Positions 1-7,734 of a stretch of 64,000 bases of DNA are shown here, in pieces. A program made the position numbers and the translations under genes. Each line of letters begins with the position of its first letter. Within the stretch, counting starts at the first letter, position 1. The stretch comes from CAZVGZ01 sp964627605 (lineage in GTDB: Bacteria; Latescibacterota; MWCZ01; CAZVGZ01): the NCBI GenBank assembly GCA_964627605.1, contig CAZVGZ010000010.1, positions 1-64,000 on the forward strand, in the 5' to 3' direction. A model generated the notes under the pieces. That model was not told the origin of the DNA. It ran no database searches and saw nothing but the letters and a program-made list of their open reading frames with translations.

Positions 1-259
1 CACACAAACTCAGGACAGCCTGCACCACTCATATCAAATCTTTCCAGCTTGAAGGATGCACTCCAGCCAGTACTTGACATTGTCTGCAAGACACAGTGCC
101 CCTCCAGCCTAATCTGTTGCAGTTTGGTTCTAGTCAATACCAAAAAATACACTCAAAAGCGCCCTAGCGCAAACAAGAATTCGCAGGGCCACGTAAAATG
201 ACCACCATACCAGAGAGGAATCGCAGGTATGGAGCCTCACCAGGGCGGTGCCGCAGAAA

Positions 260-293
260 TAAAAACGAGGCGCAGACTTGCCGTCTGCACCTC
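260..293 (-). terminator. Intrinsic terminator after trpB
   Basis: Read on the minus strand, a GC-rich hairpin starts 27 bases past the trpB stop. Its stem pairs GAGG with CCTC and GCAGAC with GTCTGC, with one C/A mismatch and a 5-base loop, and a run of five T follows. This is the classic Rho-independent layout and marks the end of the HAD-trpD-trpC-trpB transcript. The rest of positions 1-259 shows no convincing gene. Confidence 0.75.
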
Positions 294-319
294 GAAGGTC
301 GATCATGCCGCGTTGACCT

Positions 320-1681
320 CTATGCCCCTACTGGCAGCAGCTCCGCAAGCGCGCGCTCTATCTCAGCTTGCGGGAGTTCATGATCTGTCAGATTGCCCTG
401 GTGGTAGTCGTCGTAGGCCGAAAGGTCCATCAAACCATGGCCTGAAAGCCCGAGAAGAATTGTCTTCTCTTTGCCTTCGTCTTTGGCTTTTTGGGCCTCT
501 TCGACAACGCCTTTGACCGCATGTGCGCTCTCAGGGGCTGGAATTATCCCTTCGGCTTTGGCAAATATCTCAGCGGCCTCAAACACACCAAGCTGCTGAT
601 AGGCTTCGGCTTCGATATATCCCTCGGCCACGAACTGTGAGAGGATCGGCGAATCGCCATGATAGCGAAGCCCGCCAGCGTGAATGCCCGCAGGGACGAA
701 CGAGTGGCCCAGCGTATACATCATGAAAAGTGGTGATGTCATTGCGGTGTCACCGAAATCATAGGCGTAGTGCCCTCTGGTGAGCGTTGGACATGAAGCT
801 GGTTCCGTCGCCAGAAGACTGGTGTCTTTGCCTTTCTTCCAATTCTCACGAAGGAACGGGAACGCCAAACCGCCAAAGTTCGAACCACCACCGCAGCAGC
901 CAACAACAACGTCAGGATATTCGCCGATAAGCTCGAACTGTTTCAAGCTCTCCTCGCCGATGACCGTCTGATGCATGAGAACGTGGTTGAGCACACTGCC
1001 CAAGGCGTACTTGGTGTCGTCGTGGGTTGCGGCATCCTCAGAGGCCTCGCTGATGGCGATCCCCAAGCTTCCCGGCGACTCCGGGTCTGCCGCCAGAATT
1101 CCACGACCGGAGTTTGTCAGGTCGGTAGGAGAAGGATGAACCGTCGCGCCGAAAGTCTCCATGACAACCCGGCGATAGGGTTTTTGGCGATAGCTCACTT
1201 TGACCATGTAGACGGTGCATTCCAGATCAAAAAAGCTGCACGCCATTGAGACTGCGCTACCCCACTGCCCCGCCCCAGTCTCGGTTGCGATCCTCTTCAC
1301 CCCGGCCTGTTTGTTGTAGTAGGCCTGTGGCACCGCAGTGTTGAGTTTATGCGATCCCGCCGGGCTGACGCCTTCATATTTGTAGTAGATTCTAGCAGGC
1401 GTTCCCAGCGCCTCCTCGAATCTTTTGGCTCGTATTAGCGGCGACGGACGCCACATCTTGTAGAGGTCCATCACAACATCAGGGATGTCAATATACGGGT
1501 CCTGAGAGACCTCCTGAAGGATCAGGTCCATACAGAACAGCGGCGCCAGATCGTCTGGACCGGCAGGTTCCCCGGTTCCTGGATGAAGCGGCGGTGACGG
1601 CGGATTCGGCATGTCCGCCACAATGTTGTACCACTGTTTGGGCATCTCTGACTCGGAAAGGATGACTTTCTGGTCTGCCAT
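320..1681 (-). CDS. trpB: Tryptophan synthase beta chain, TrpB2 type
   Basis: PLP enzyme that joins indole and serine to make tryptophan. The 453-residue length, the long N-terminal extension and blocks such as [16 protein letters not shown] identify the TrpB2 branch rather than the shorter TrpB1 that pairs with TrpA. The PLP lysine is K112 in the SHKLN motif, the catalytic glutamate is E134 in ETGAGQWG, and the phosphate-binding glycine loop GGGSN is present. ATG start with GGAG eight bases upstream. It is last in a HAD-trpD-trpC-trpB run and is followed by a terminator. No trpA is present in the window. TrpB2 proteins are known to act without a tightly bound TrpA, or as indole salvage enzymes; which applies here cannot be read from sequence. 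Confidence 0.95.
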   Translation of the reverse strand: MADQKVILSESEMPKQWYNIVADMPNPPSPPLHPGTGEPAGPDDLAPLFCMDLILQEVSQDPYIDIPDVVMDLYKMWRPSPLIRAKRFEEALGTPARIYYKYEGVSPAGSHKLNTAVPQAYYNKQAGVKRIATETGAGQWGSAVSMACSFFDLECTVYMVKVSYRQKPYRRVVMETFGATVHPSPTDLTNSGRGILAADPESPGSLGIAISEASEDAATHDDTKYALGSVLNHVLMHQTVIGEESLKQFELIGEYPDVVVGCCGGGSNFGGLAFPFLRENWKKGKDTSLLATEPASCPTLTRGHYAYDFGDTAMTSPLFMMYTLGHSFVPAGIHAGGLRYHGDSPILSQFVAEGYIEAEAYQQLGVFEAAEIFAKAEGIIPAPESAHAVKGVVEEAQKAKDEGKEKTILLGLSGHGLMDLSAYDDYHQGNLTDHELPQAEIERALAELLPVGA

Positions 1682-1713
1682 ATCAGTTCTCCATTTGATG
1701 GGCAGGTGTACGG

Positions 1714-2514
1714 CTAGATTCGGCGAACCCCAACCAACGACTCAACAGCGGAATCTATGTCGTCCGACGCCATCAGCGCCTCGCCAACCAGAACTGCGTC
1801 GATTTCTGCTCTAGCAAGGCGTTCTACATCCTCACGATTAGCAATTCCGCTCTCGCTAATCACAGTCACGCCTTTGGGCACTAAGTCTCTCAACGAAACC
1901 GTGGTGTCCAACGACACATCAAAAGTGCGCAGATCGCGGTTGTTGATCCCGATCACCTCCGCCCCTGTATCCACAGCGCGTTTGAGCTCGGCTTCGTCGT
2001 GAATCTCTACGACGGATGCCATTCCAAGCGCGCCAGCCAGACTCGAAAACCTTGTAAGCTCCTGATCGGAAAGAACAGCGGCTATCAGCAGTATCGCGTC
2101 AGCGCCGACAGACCGGGCCTCGTCTATCTGGTAGGCATCGAGGATGAAATCCTTGCGGAGAATGGGCAGATGGTTGTGTGATCGGGCGACGACTAGATCT
2201 CTTTCGCGCCCTTGAAAATATGTGGAGTTGGTGAGCACCGACATCGCACTGGCACCACTGTTGCCATAGATACGCCCTATCTCGCCAGGATCGGCATCTT
2301 CACGGATCACTCCACGGGAAGGTGACACCCGCTTGAATTCAGCTATCACAGCGACCTCATCGCCGACAATCGCATCGACAAATGGCCTTACAGGCGGGGC
2401 CGACCCCACCCTTTCGTCAAGCAGCGATTGCGGGCGCCTAACTTTGCGTCCTGCGACGTCTTTGATCGTGTCCTGGCATATCTCTTTGAGGAAATCCCTG
2501 CCCGGCTCAGCCAT
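1714..2514 (-). CDS. trpC: Indole-3-glycerol phosphate synthase
   Basis: TIM-barrel enzyme that closes the indole ring from carboxyphenylamino-deoxyribulose phosphate. At 266 residues it has the normal length. Family blocks seen in order are the substrate lysine region [40 protein letters not shown] and VISESGI near the C-terminus. Its ATG lies inside the last codons of trpD (8-base overlap, ATGGCTGA), which predicts translational coupling. trpB follows after 32 bases. There is no fused TrpF domain. Confidence 0.96.
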   Translation of the reverse strand: MAEPGRDFLKEICQDTIKDVAGRKVRRPQSLLDERVGSAPPVRPFVDAIVGDEVAVIAEFKRVSPSRGVIREDADPGEIGRIYGNSGASAMSVLTNSTYFQGRERDLVVARSHNHLPILRKDFILDAYQIDEARSVGADAILLIAAVLSDQELTRFSSLAGALGMASVVEIHDEAELKRAVDTGAEVIGINNRDLRTFDVSLDTTVSLRDLVPKGVTVISESGIANREDVERLARAEIDAVLVGEALMASDDIDSAVESLVGVRRI

Positions 2515-3523
2515 GACTTATCTCCCTGAGTCCTTCCAACGCTCTGGCGGCACCGCCGTTAGCAATCGCGCTCGCCGCGATACCGATACCGTCATCAATG
2601 TCTTTTGCCGCTTCGGACGCCACCAGCGCTGCGGCGGCATTGAGAAGCACGATGTCTCTCTGCGGCCCGAGTTCACCATCCAGTACTTGTCGTGTTATAG
2701 CTGCATTTTTTTCAGTCGATCCGCCCTTCAGGTCGTGAAGCGATGCTGGCGCGATGCCGAACTGGTCAGGCCTGATCTCAGTTGTCGTGATCTCACCGGC
2801 TTTGAGCTCAGTAATTGTCGTTGAGGCTGTAGTCGTGATCTCATCCAGCCCGTCAGACCCATGAACGACGAAGGAGTGGGATGCGCCAAGCTCTCGTAGC
2901 ACTTCTGCCATCGGTTCCACAATCGCCAGAGAGAACACACCGATGACCTGATTGCGCGATCCCGCAGGGTTTGTCAGCGGCCCAAGCATGTTGAATACCG
3001 TCGGAGTCGGTGCGAGCTCCTTACGAACAGGCACCGCGTGTTTCATCGCCGAATGAAGCAGAGGCGCAAACATGAACCCGATCCTCACCTGATCCACACA
3101 TTTTCCCACCACTTCTGGTGTCGCTTCGATATTGACGCCCAACGCTTCGAGCACATCGGCGCTTCCGCAGTCAGAAGTAATCGACCGGTTGCCATGTTTC
3201 GCCACCGGCACACCAGCGCCAGCAACCACCAACGCCGCTGTGGTTGAGATGTTGAAAGTGCCGGAATGGTCGCCTCCGGTCCCGCAGGTATCGACGACCA
3301 GGTCCTGATTGTGGGGGATTTTCGTGGCTTTTTGTCGCATGACAGAGGCAGCGCCAGCAACCTCGTCTACGGTCTCGCCTTTGGATTTGAGCGCCACAAG
3401 AAATCCGGCTATCTGTGCTGGGGTTGCGTCGCCTGACATCACCGCGTCCATCACCTCTTCGGTCTCTGCACGCGTCAGGTCAACGCCTTTCACCAGCGTC
3501 GCCACCGCTTCACTGATACTCAT
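2507..3523 (-). CDS. trpD: Anthranilate phosphoribosyltransferase
   Basis: Transfers phosphoribose from PRPP to anthranilate, the second committed step to tryptophan. The 338-residue length is normal for the stand-alone enzyme. It has the glycine-rich PRPP loop DTCGTGGDHSGTFN followed by NISTTAALVVAGAGVPVAKHG written in two family blocks, plus the conserved KHGNRSITS and MLGPLTNPAG motifs. The ATG is preceded by a strong GGAGG site. It overlaps trpC downstream and starts 15 bases after the HAD gene upstream. No trpE or trpG is in view, so the pathway is split over more than one locus. Confidence 0.96.
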   Translation of the reverse strand: MSISEAVATLVKGVDLTRAETEEVMDAVMSGDATPAQIAGFLVALKSKGETVDEVAGAASVMRQKATKIPHNQDLVVDTCGTGGDHSGTFNISTTAALVVAGAGVPVAKHGNRSITSDCGSADVLEALGVNIEATPEVVGKCVDQVRIGFMFAPLLHSAMKHAVPVRKELAPTPTVFNMLGPLTNPAGSRNQVIGVFSLAIVEPMAEVLRELGASHSFVVHGSDGLDEITTTASTTITELKAGEITTTEIRPDQFGIAPASLHDLKGGSTEKNAAITRQVLDGELGPQRDIVLLNAAAALVASEAAKDIDDGIGIAASAIANGGAARALEGLREISHG

Positions 3524-3538
3524 CGGCGATCCTCCACC

Positions 3539-4222
3539 TTATTCCAGGACAGTCAACTTCTCATGCTGACCGCATACGACATCCACTAACTCATCAGGGG
3601 AGTTGATTACAAACTCCGCTGGGTTTGGGCCCCAGCCTTCTGGCGACATGTAGCCGTAGGTCACCATACAGATATCAACCCCAGCCGCTCGCCCTGCTAA
3701 GGAGTCGTTGTCTGTGTCGCCTACCATAAGCGACATATCAGCCGATCCGTCCAACTGCTCCACCGCCGCCAAAACCATGTCGCCAGCAGGCTTTGCCCGC
3801 TCAACCGACTCTGGCCCAAGCACCGCATCCATATACCCACTCAGACTCAGCTTGTCCAGAATCCTCTGGGACTGCGCCAACGGCTTGTTGGTCGCCACCC
3901 CCAACCTCGCCCCTGACTCCTTGAGCGCTATCAGCGTCTCTTCCATTCTAGCAAATGGTCTCGTCAGCTCAGTCGAGCTCTCCCAATAGTAGTCGCGGTA
4001 GCGCAGCTCGACTTTCTCGGCAAACGGCATCAGATCACGCCGCCCTTTCAGAATCGCGAGGCGGAAACCATCGCCAGCAGGACCTATGGCTTTGCGGGTC
4101 TGTTCAAGGCCGATCTCCTCAAGCTCAAAATCTTTGAGAGCCATGTTTACGCAACGATGTATGTCAGGAGCTGAATCTACGAGAGTACCGTCCAGATCAA
4201 AAATTACAGATGTGTATCGCAC
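3539..4222 (-). CDS. HAD-family phosphatase, phosphoglycolate phosphatase-like
   Basis: Haloacid dehalogenase-type hydrolase of 227 residues. Motif I is VIFDLDGT, with nucleophile D9 and acid/base D11. Motif II is GVATNK, a lysine sits near LGPESVERAKPAGD, and motif IV is MVGDTDND. The cap insertion after motif I is of the helical C1 type, as in phosphoglycolate phosphatase (Gph), which is the closest named relative by pattern; the natural substrate is unknown. GTG start. It opens the trp run, 15 bases before trpD, so it may be co-transcribed by chance or act as a housecleaning phosphatase. Confidence 0.85.
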   Translation of the reverse strand: MRYTSVIFDLDGTLVDSAPDIHRCVNMALKDFELEEIGLEQTRKAIGPAGDGFRLAILKGRRDLMPFAEKVELRYRDYYWESSTELTRPFARMEETLIALKESGARLGVATNKPLAQSQRILDKLSLSGYMDAVLGPESVERAKPAGDMVLAAVEQLDGSADMSLMVGDTDNDSLAGRAAGVDICMVTYGYMSPEGWGPNPAEFVINSPDELVDVVCGQHEKLTVLE

Positions 4223-4347
4223 GCAACCGCTTTTATGAAGTGTGGCTTATGAGTCAGACAGCCCCATAGAGTGGGTCTGGATGGCCCAAAGATTTGGTGT
4301 CGGACACTCAAATGTATCCCGACACCACCTTGGAATAAATGGGAGCG

Positions 4348-5643
4348 CTAATCGTCTTCTGAGAGGAAACCCGAAAATCGACCGAGCCAGTACGCCACCA
4401 GGTAGTCCACTCCTGATACCACTGACTCTCCTAACAGCCCGCCTTGCATCCCGTAGTGCCCGTCGATGCGGTATGGGTTGCCTGCCCACTCAAACTCTTT
4501 GCGGGGTCGGCGCCACTGGGGGATCGGCGAGGGGTTTTCGACCCACTGTAGCGAGTCGATGCTCACAGAGTTTCTGTCGATATCGGGATCGGTACTGTTG
4601 ATCGTCTCGCGCATTGTGGTGTCCGTGCTGAACTCTTTGAGCGTCTCAACAGATTCCTGGTCGTCGAACTCAGCGCCGCAAATGTTGTGGTAGAGGAAAC
4701 TGAACAGCGCGTTGCCCTCGCCTTTCATGCGTTCGTGGACACGCGCCATCCCACGTCTGTACAGCTTCTGGTGTTCAGGATCGTCGTCGTACCTGATCGC
4801 CATATAGAACGAGACCGCTGCTAGAATGTCGTCGCTGTGATTCGTTTTGTGGGGGTCGGTAGATGGGTTGGCCCGTGAGGCTTTTTGTGCGTAGTCGTGA
4901 TCGTCTATCAACCACCGAAAGGTGTCCTCAACGCGGCCGTCGCCAGACCACGCAAAAGTCGATTTGAGCACAGCAATCGCTATCAGCGCGTTGAGATCTT
5001 CCTCCAGTATGTCAGGACAGAGGTTGCCCCAGGTCGTCGGGCGTCCGTCCACATCCATTATCCGCATCCGCCAGTCGATTATCCGCCCCATGATCACTCT
5101 CATATGCTCACCGATTCGCCGCTGCTGATCTTCGTCAGCAGCATAATCAGCGTAGACACTCAGACCGAAAAACATCTCGTCGAGCTGGTCGCTGCTGAAG
5201 TCTGAGACCCACCTCCGCGATCCCTCCTGATGCCACTCCTCATGCCCAGACCTTGTGCTCATCGGGCCGATTCGCCAGAAGAAATCCTCATCCCAGGAGG
5301 TCCCTTCCTGATACCTCCAGCCCCTGGCACAGATTCCTGGTTGGGGCACGATGTCGTGGAGGAACATTAGAGCCTCGGCGTGTTCATCAGCTTTGCGTTT
5401 GGCATCTGGGTCGTTGGTGACTTTGTAGCGCCACGACTGCGCCGCCAAAAGCATCCCTGTCCATGAGCAGTTGTTCTCGTAGTTGCCGCTGCTCCAGTCA
5501 TCAGCACATTGAGGCGGAGGTACCAACAGCGACAGGACCTGGCCTTCGAGCATGTGACGCTGGTAGGTGTAATCCTCCAGAACTTGAGCCTTTTTGGATA
5601 GTGGCCAGCTAACGCTTTCCGGTGGTGTTAGGCTAGACGACAC
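4348..5643 (-). CDS. Uncharacterised 431-residue protein, possible alpha/alpha-toroid
   Basis: Not a family I can name. The 431-residue chain has no signal peptide or membrane segment, is rich in Trp, Asp and His, and is largely made of amphipathic helices. It carries acidic-aromatic blocks such as WDEDFFWRIG, SGHEEWHQEG and KTNHSDDILAA. The pattern resembles six-hairpin glycosidase-like or lyase-like toroids, but no diagnostic catalytic motif is recognised. GTG start with GAGGAG eight bases upstream. It lies alone between ispE and the HAD/trp run on the same strand, with 125 bases to the HAD gene. Intact and probably cytoplasmic. Confidence 0.8.
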   Translation of the reverse strand: MSSSLTPPESVSWPLSKKAQVLEDYTYQRHMLEGQVLSLLVPPPQCADDWSSGNYENNCSWTGMLLAAQSWRYKVTNDPDAKRKADEHAEALMFLHDIVPQPGICARGWRYQEGTSWDEDFFWRIGPMSTRSGHEEWHQEGSRRWVSDFSSDQLDEMFFGLSVYADYAADEDQQRRIGEHMRVIMGRIIDWRMRIMDVDGRPTTWGNLCPDILEEDLNALIAIAVLKSTFAWSGDGRVEDTFRWLIDDHDYAQKASRANPSTDPHKTNHSDDILAAVSFYMAIRYDDDPEHQKLYRRGMARVHERMKGEGNALFSFLYHNICGAEFDDQESVETLKEFSTDTTMRETINSTDPDIDRNSVSIDSLQWVENPSPIPQWRRPRKEFEWAGNPYRIDGHYGMQGGLLGESVVSGVDYLVAYWLGRFSGFLSEDD

Positions 5644-5763
5644 GGAGCGCTCCTCAGTACTGTCTTAGCGTTTCTGTTGTAGGGCCAAACTGCGACTCGT
5701 AATAATTATGTTTCATCGCCCACAGTCAACGTCTGCGGTCATCTGCCCATCTAGGTTTTGGGT

Positions 5764-6645
5764 TCAGCAGACTGTCGGCTGCTGCGGCAAGCAGGCGTGG
5801 GCCGCAAACCCATCGGCCCTCAGCCTATCGGCGGCACCACTGAAGTCGTCGCTTCTCTTAAACACCCCATAGACCGCCGATCCGGTCCCTGCCATATCTG
5901 CTGCCAAAGCCCCGGCATCAAGAAGCGCTCTTCGGATATCCTCGATCTGATGGTGCTTGTTGGAGATGATCGGCGTGAAATCGTTCTCTATGTGCTGAGC
6001 AAAATCCAGCAGGTCCATCGTGCCGTCTGCCAGGGCTCCTGCCGCCTCGCTGTAGCCACCAGCATTGGTCGCCGACAGGTCGAACAGTCCAAACACCGGA
6101 CCAGTGTCTATCGTAAGCGGTGGGGTGACCACCACAAATGCCGCCGAACCTTTTGGCGAGATCGGTCGCACACTCTCCCCGCGCCCGGTGACCAGCGCAG
6201 TTCCTCCGTACCAAAAAAAAGGCACGTCCGACCCTATCTTCCCGCAAAGTTCAATCGCTACGTCGTCGCTCAACTCGCATCCCCAAAGCTCTGACAGCAA
6301 CCTGACAGTTGTCGCAGCGTCTGAGCTACCTCCCCCAAGTCCAGCGCCTGCCGGGATTCGCTTCGTCAGGTCTATATGCGCCCCAGAACGTGAGTCGGTC
6401 GTTTTTCGGAGCTCATCCGCAGCCTTTAGAACCAGGTTTCGCCCATCGGTGGGCAGCGTCTCCTCTGAACAGCTCATCGTCAGATCAGCCGCTTCGGTGG
6501 CTGTTAGCGAGTCACAGAAGTCTATTGCTTGAAACACGGAGATCAGGTCGTGGTAGCCGTCGTGGCGGCGGCCAATAATCTTTAGGCCGAGGTTGAGCTT
6601 GGCCGAGGCGTCTCTCACGAGGGGGCTACTGTGAAAGGAACCCAC
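5764..6645 (-). CDS. ispE: 4-diphosphocytidyl-2-C-methyl-D-erythritol kinase
   Basis: GHMP kinase of the MEP isoprenoid pathway; it phosphorylates CDP-methylerythritol with ATP. The 293 residues include the substrate-binding start AKLNLGLKIIGRRHDGYH and the ATP loop PAGAGLGGGSSDAA at residues 98-111. The C-terminal GTGSAVYGVF motif is intact. GTG start with GGGAGG seven bases upstream; a second in-frame GTG just before RDASAKLNL is an alternative. The start overlaps the end of the YbbR-like remnant. Its place behind cdaA ties isoprenoid supply to a cell-envelope operon. Confidence 0.95.
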   Translation of the reverse strand: MGSFHSSPLVRDASAKLNLGLKIIGRRHDGYHDLISVFQAIDFCDSLTATEAADLTMSCSEETLPTDGRNLVLKAADELRKTTDSRSGAHIDLTKRIPAGAGLGGGSSDAATTVRLLSELWGCELSDDVAIELCGKIGSDVPFFWYGGTALVTGRGESVRPISPKGSAAFVVVTPPLTIDTGPVFGLFDLSATNAGGYSEAAGALADGTMDLLDFAQHIENDFTPIISNKHHQIEDIRRALLDAGALAADMAGTGSAVYGVFKRSDDFSGAADRLRADGFAAHACLPQQPTVC

Positions 6646-6904
6646 TGCGACACCCTCCCGGCGCTGAAGATCGAAGTTCTCGACGGCAAGTCCGCGTCGT
6701 TGGCACCGTAGCGTGTCGTGTCGTTGGCGGATCTACATTCAGTTCTACTTTGGCACCCTGGCGTGCGGCTACAATCTCAGGAGACCACGAACCGTGCAGG
6801 ACGACGGTGCGGTTGTCCGCCCTGACAACTGTCAAACCATCGGACGCCATCGCTGCGGTGTTTATAAGGCACCCAGAGACGAGCCATGTTATTCTGTGGG
6901 TCAA
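6626..6904 (-). pseudogene. YbbR/CdaR-like remnant downstream of cdaA
   Basis: A 92-residue frame starts with TTG in a 4-base TTGA overlap with the cdaA stop, exactly where many bacteria place cdaR (ybbR), the membrane regulator of CdaA. It opens with a short hydrophobic stretch (RITWLVSGCLI). It then has one segment like a YbbR repeat: DGLTVVRADNRTVVLHG, followed by AKVELNVDP. After that the text becomes low-complexity and unrelated. Normal CdaR proteins have a membrane helix and several YbbR repeats over 200 or more residues. I read it as a cdaR gene shortened by internal deletion and frameshift, though a tiny functional protein is not excluded. Confidence 0.5.
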
Positions 6905-7701
6905 AACTCTCTGGCCTGCGCTGCGCCATCGGGTACTGTTGCCCGCTGTTCAAGGTAGTGGCGCAGCATCGCACCGAGGTTGGTCGGCGTCAGCCCAGAG
7001 GTGATCTCTCCGTCCACCGCAAGGCTGATGGCCGAGTTCTCTTCTGAGACCACCACGACCAGCGCATCGGACTCCTCAGACATCCCGATTGCCGCACGAT
7101 GACGGGTACCCAGATTGGGATCGATCTCTCGCTGTGTAAGCGGTAAGATGCACCGAACCGCTTCTATCTGCTCGCCGGTGACAATGGCCGCGCCGTCGTG
7201 GAGGGGTGATTTAGGAAGGAACAGTGACACCAGAAGCTCGGATCGCACATCAGCCCTCAGAGGAAGGCCCGTCTCCACTATACCGGCTAGGCCTGTCTCG
7301 CGGGTGAGCACTATTAGCGCACCCAAACCACCGGTGGACAACAGACCAGCGGCCTCAACTATCTGATCAACTACGCGGGTATCCACCGCAGAATAGAACA
7401 GCCTGATAAATCGGGTGCGCCCCAGATGCACTAGCAACCGTCTGAGCTCAGCCTGAAACACGATGACTATCGCCACCAGCCACACGGTCTGCACCTGCGT
7501 TAGCAGCCAGCTCAGGCCGCTCATCTCTGTCCGCTTGGCGATCACCGCCACGATCAGCAGCACAAGAAGCCCCACCACCATGGGGGCTGCCCGTGTCCCG
7601 CGAAGCAGAAGAAATATTTTGTAAAAGATGAAAGTGACCGCGGCGATGTCGATGAGATCGACTACCCCGATAGTCAGGAACCCGATGCGGAACATATCCA
7701 T
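6901..7701 (-). CDS. cdaA: Diadenylate cyclase CdaA
   Basis: Membrane-bound DAC-domain enzyme making cyclic di-AMP from two ATP. Three N-terminal hydrophobic helices occupy roughly residues 8-90. The DAC domain follows, with the catalytic motif DGA at 169-171 and the ATP-binding motif GTRHR at 198-202, both intact. I place the start at the ATG at 7701, which has AGGCG just upstream; the frame also extends to a TTG at 7725 without a ribosome site. It follows ftsH closely and overlaps the YbbR-like remnant. Cyclic di-AMP usually controls potassium and osmolyte transport, and trkA lies 8 kb upstream on the same strand. Confidence 0.93.
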   Translation of the reverse strand: MDMFRIGFLTIGVVDLIDIAAVTFIFYKIFLLLRGTRAAPMVVGLLVLLIVAVIAKRTEMSGLSWLLTQVQTVWLVAIVIVFQAELRRLLVHLGRTRFIRLFYSAVDTRVVDQIVEAAGLLSTGGLGALIVLTRETGLAGIVETGLPLRADVRSELLVSLFLPKSPLHDGAAIVTGEQIEAVRCILPLTQREIDPNLGTRHRAAIGMSEESDALVVVVSEENSAISLAVDGEITSGLTPTNLGAMLRHYLEQRATVPDGAAQAREF

Positions 7702-7734
7702 ATGTCGCCTGGCACGAATGTCCAAGCCGAACGG

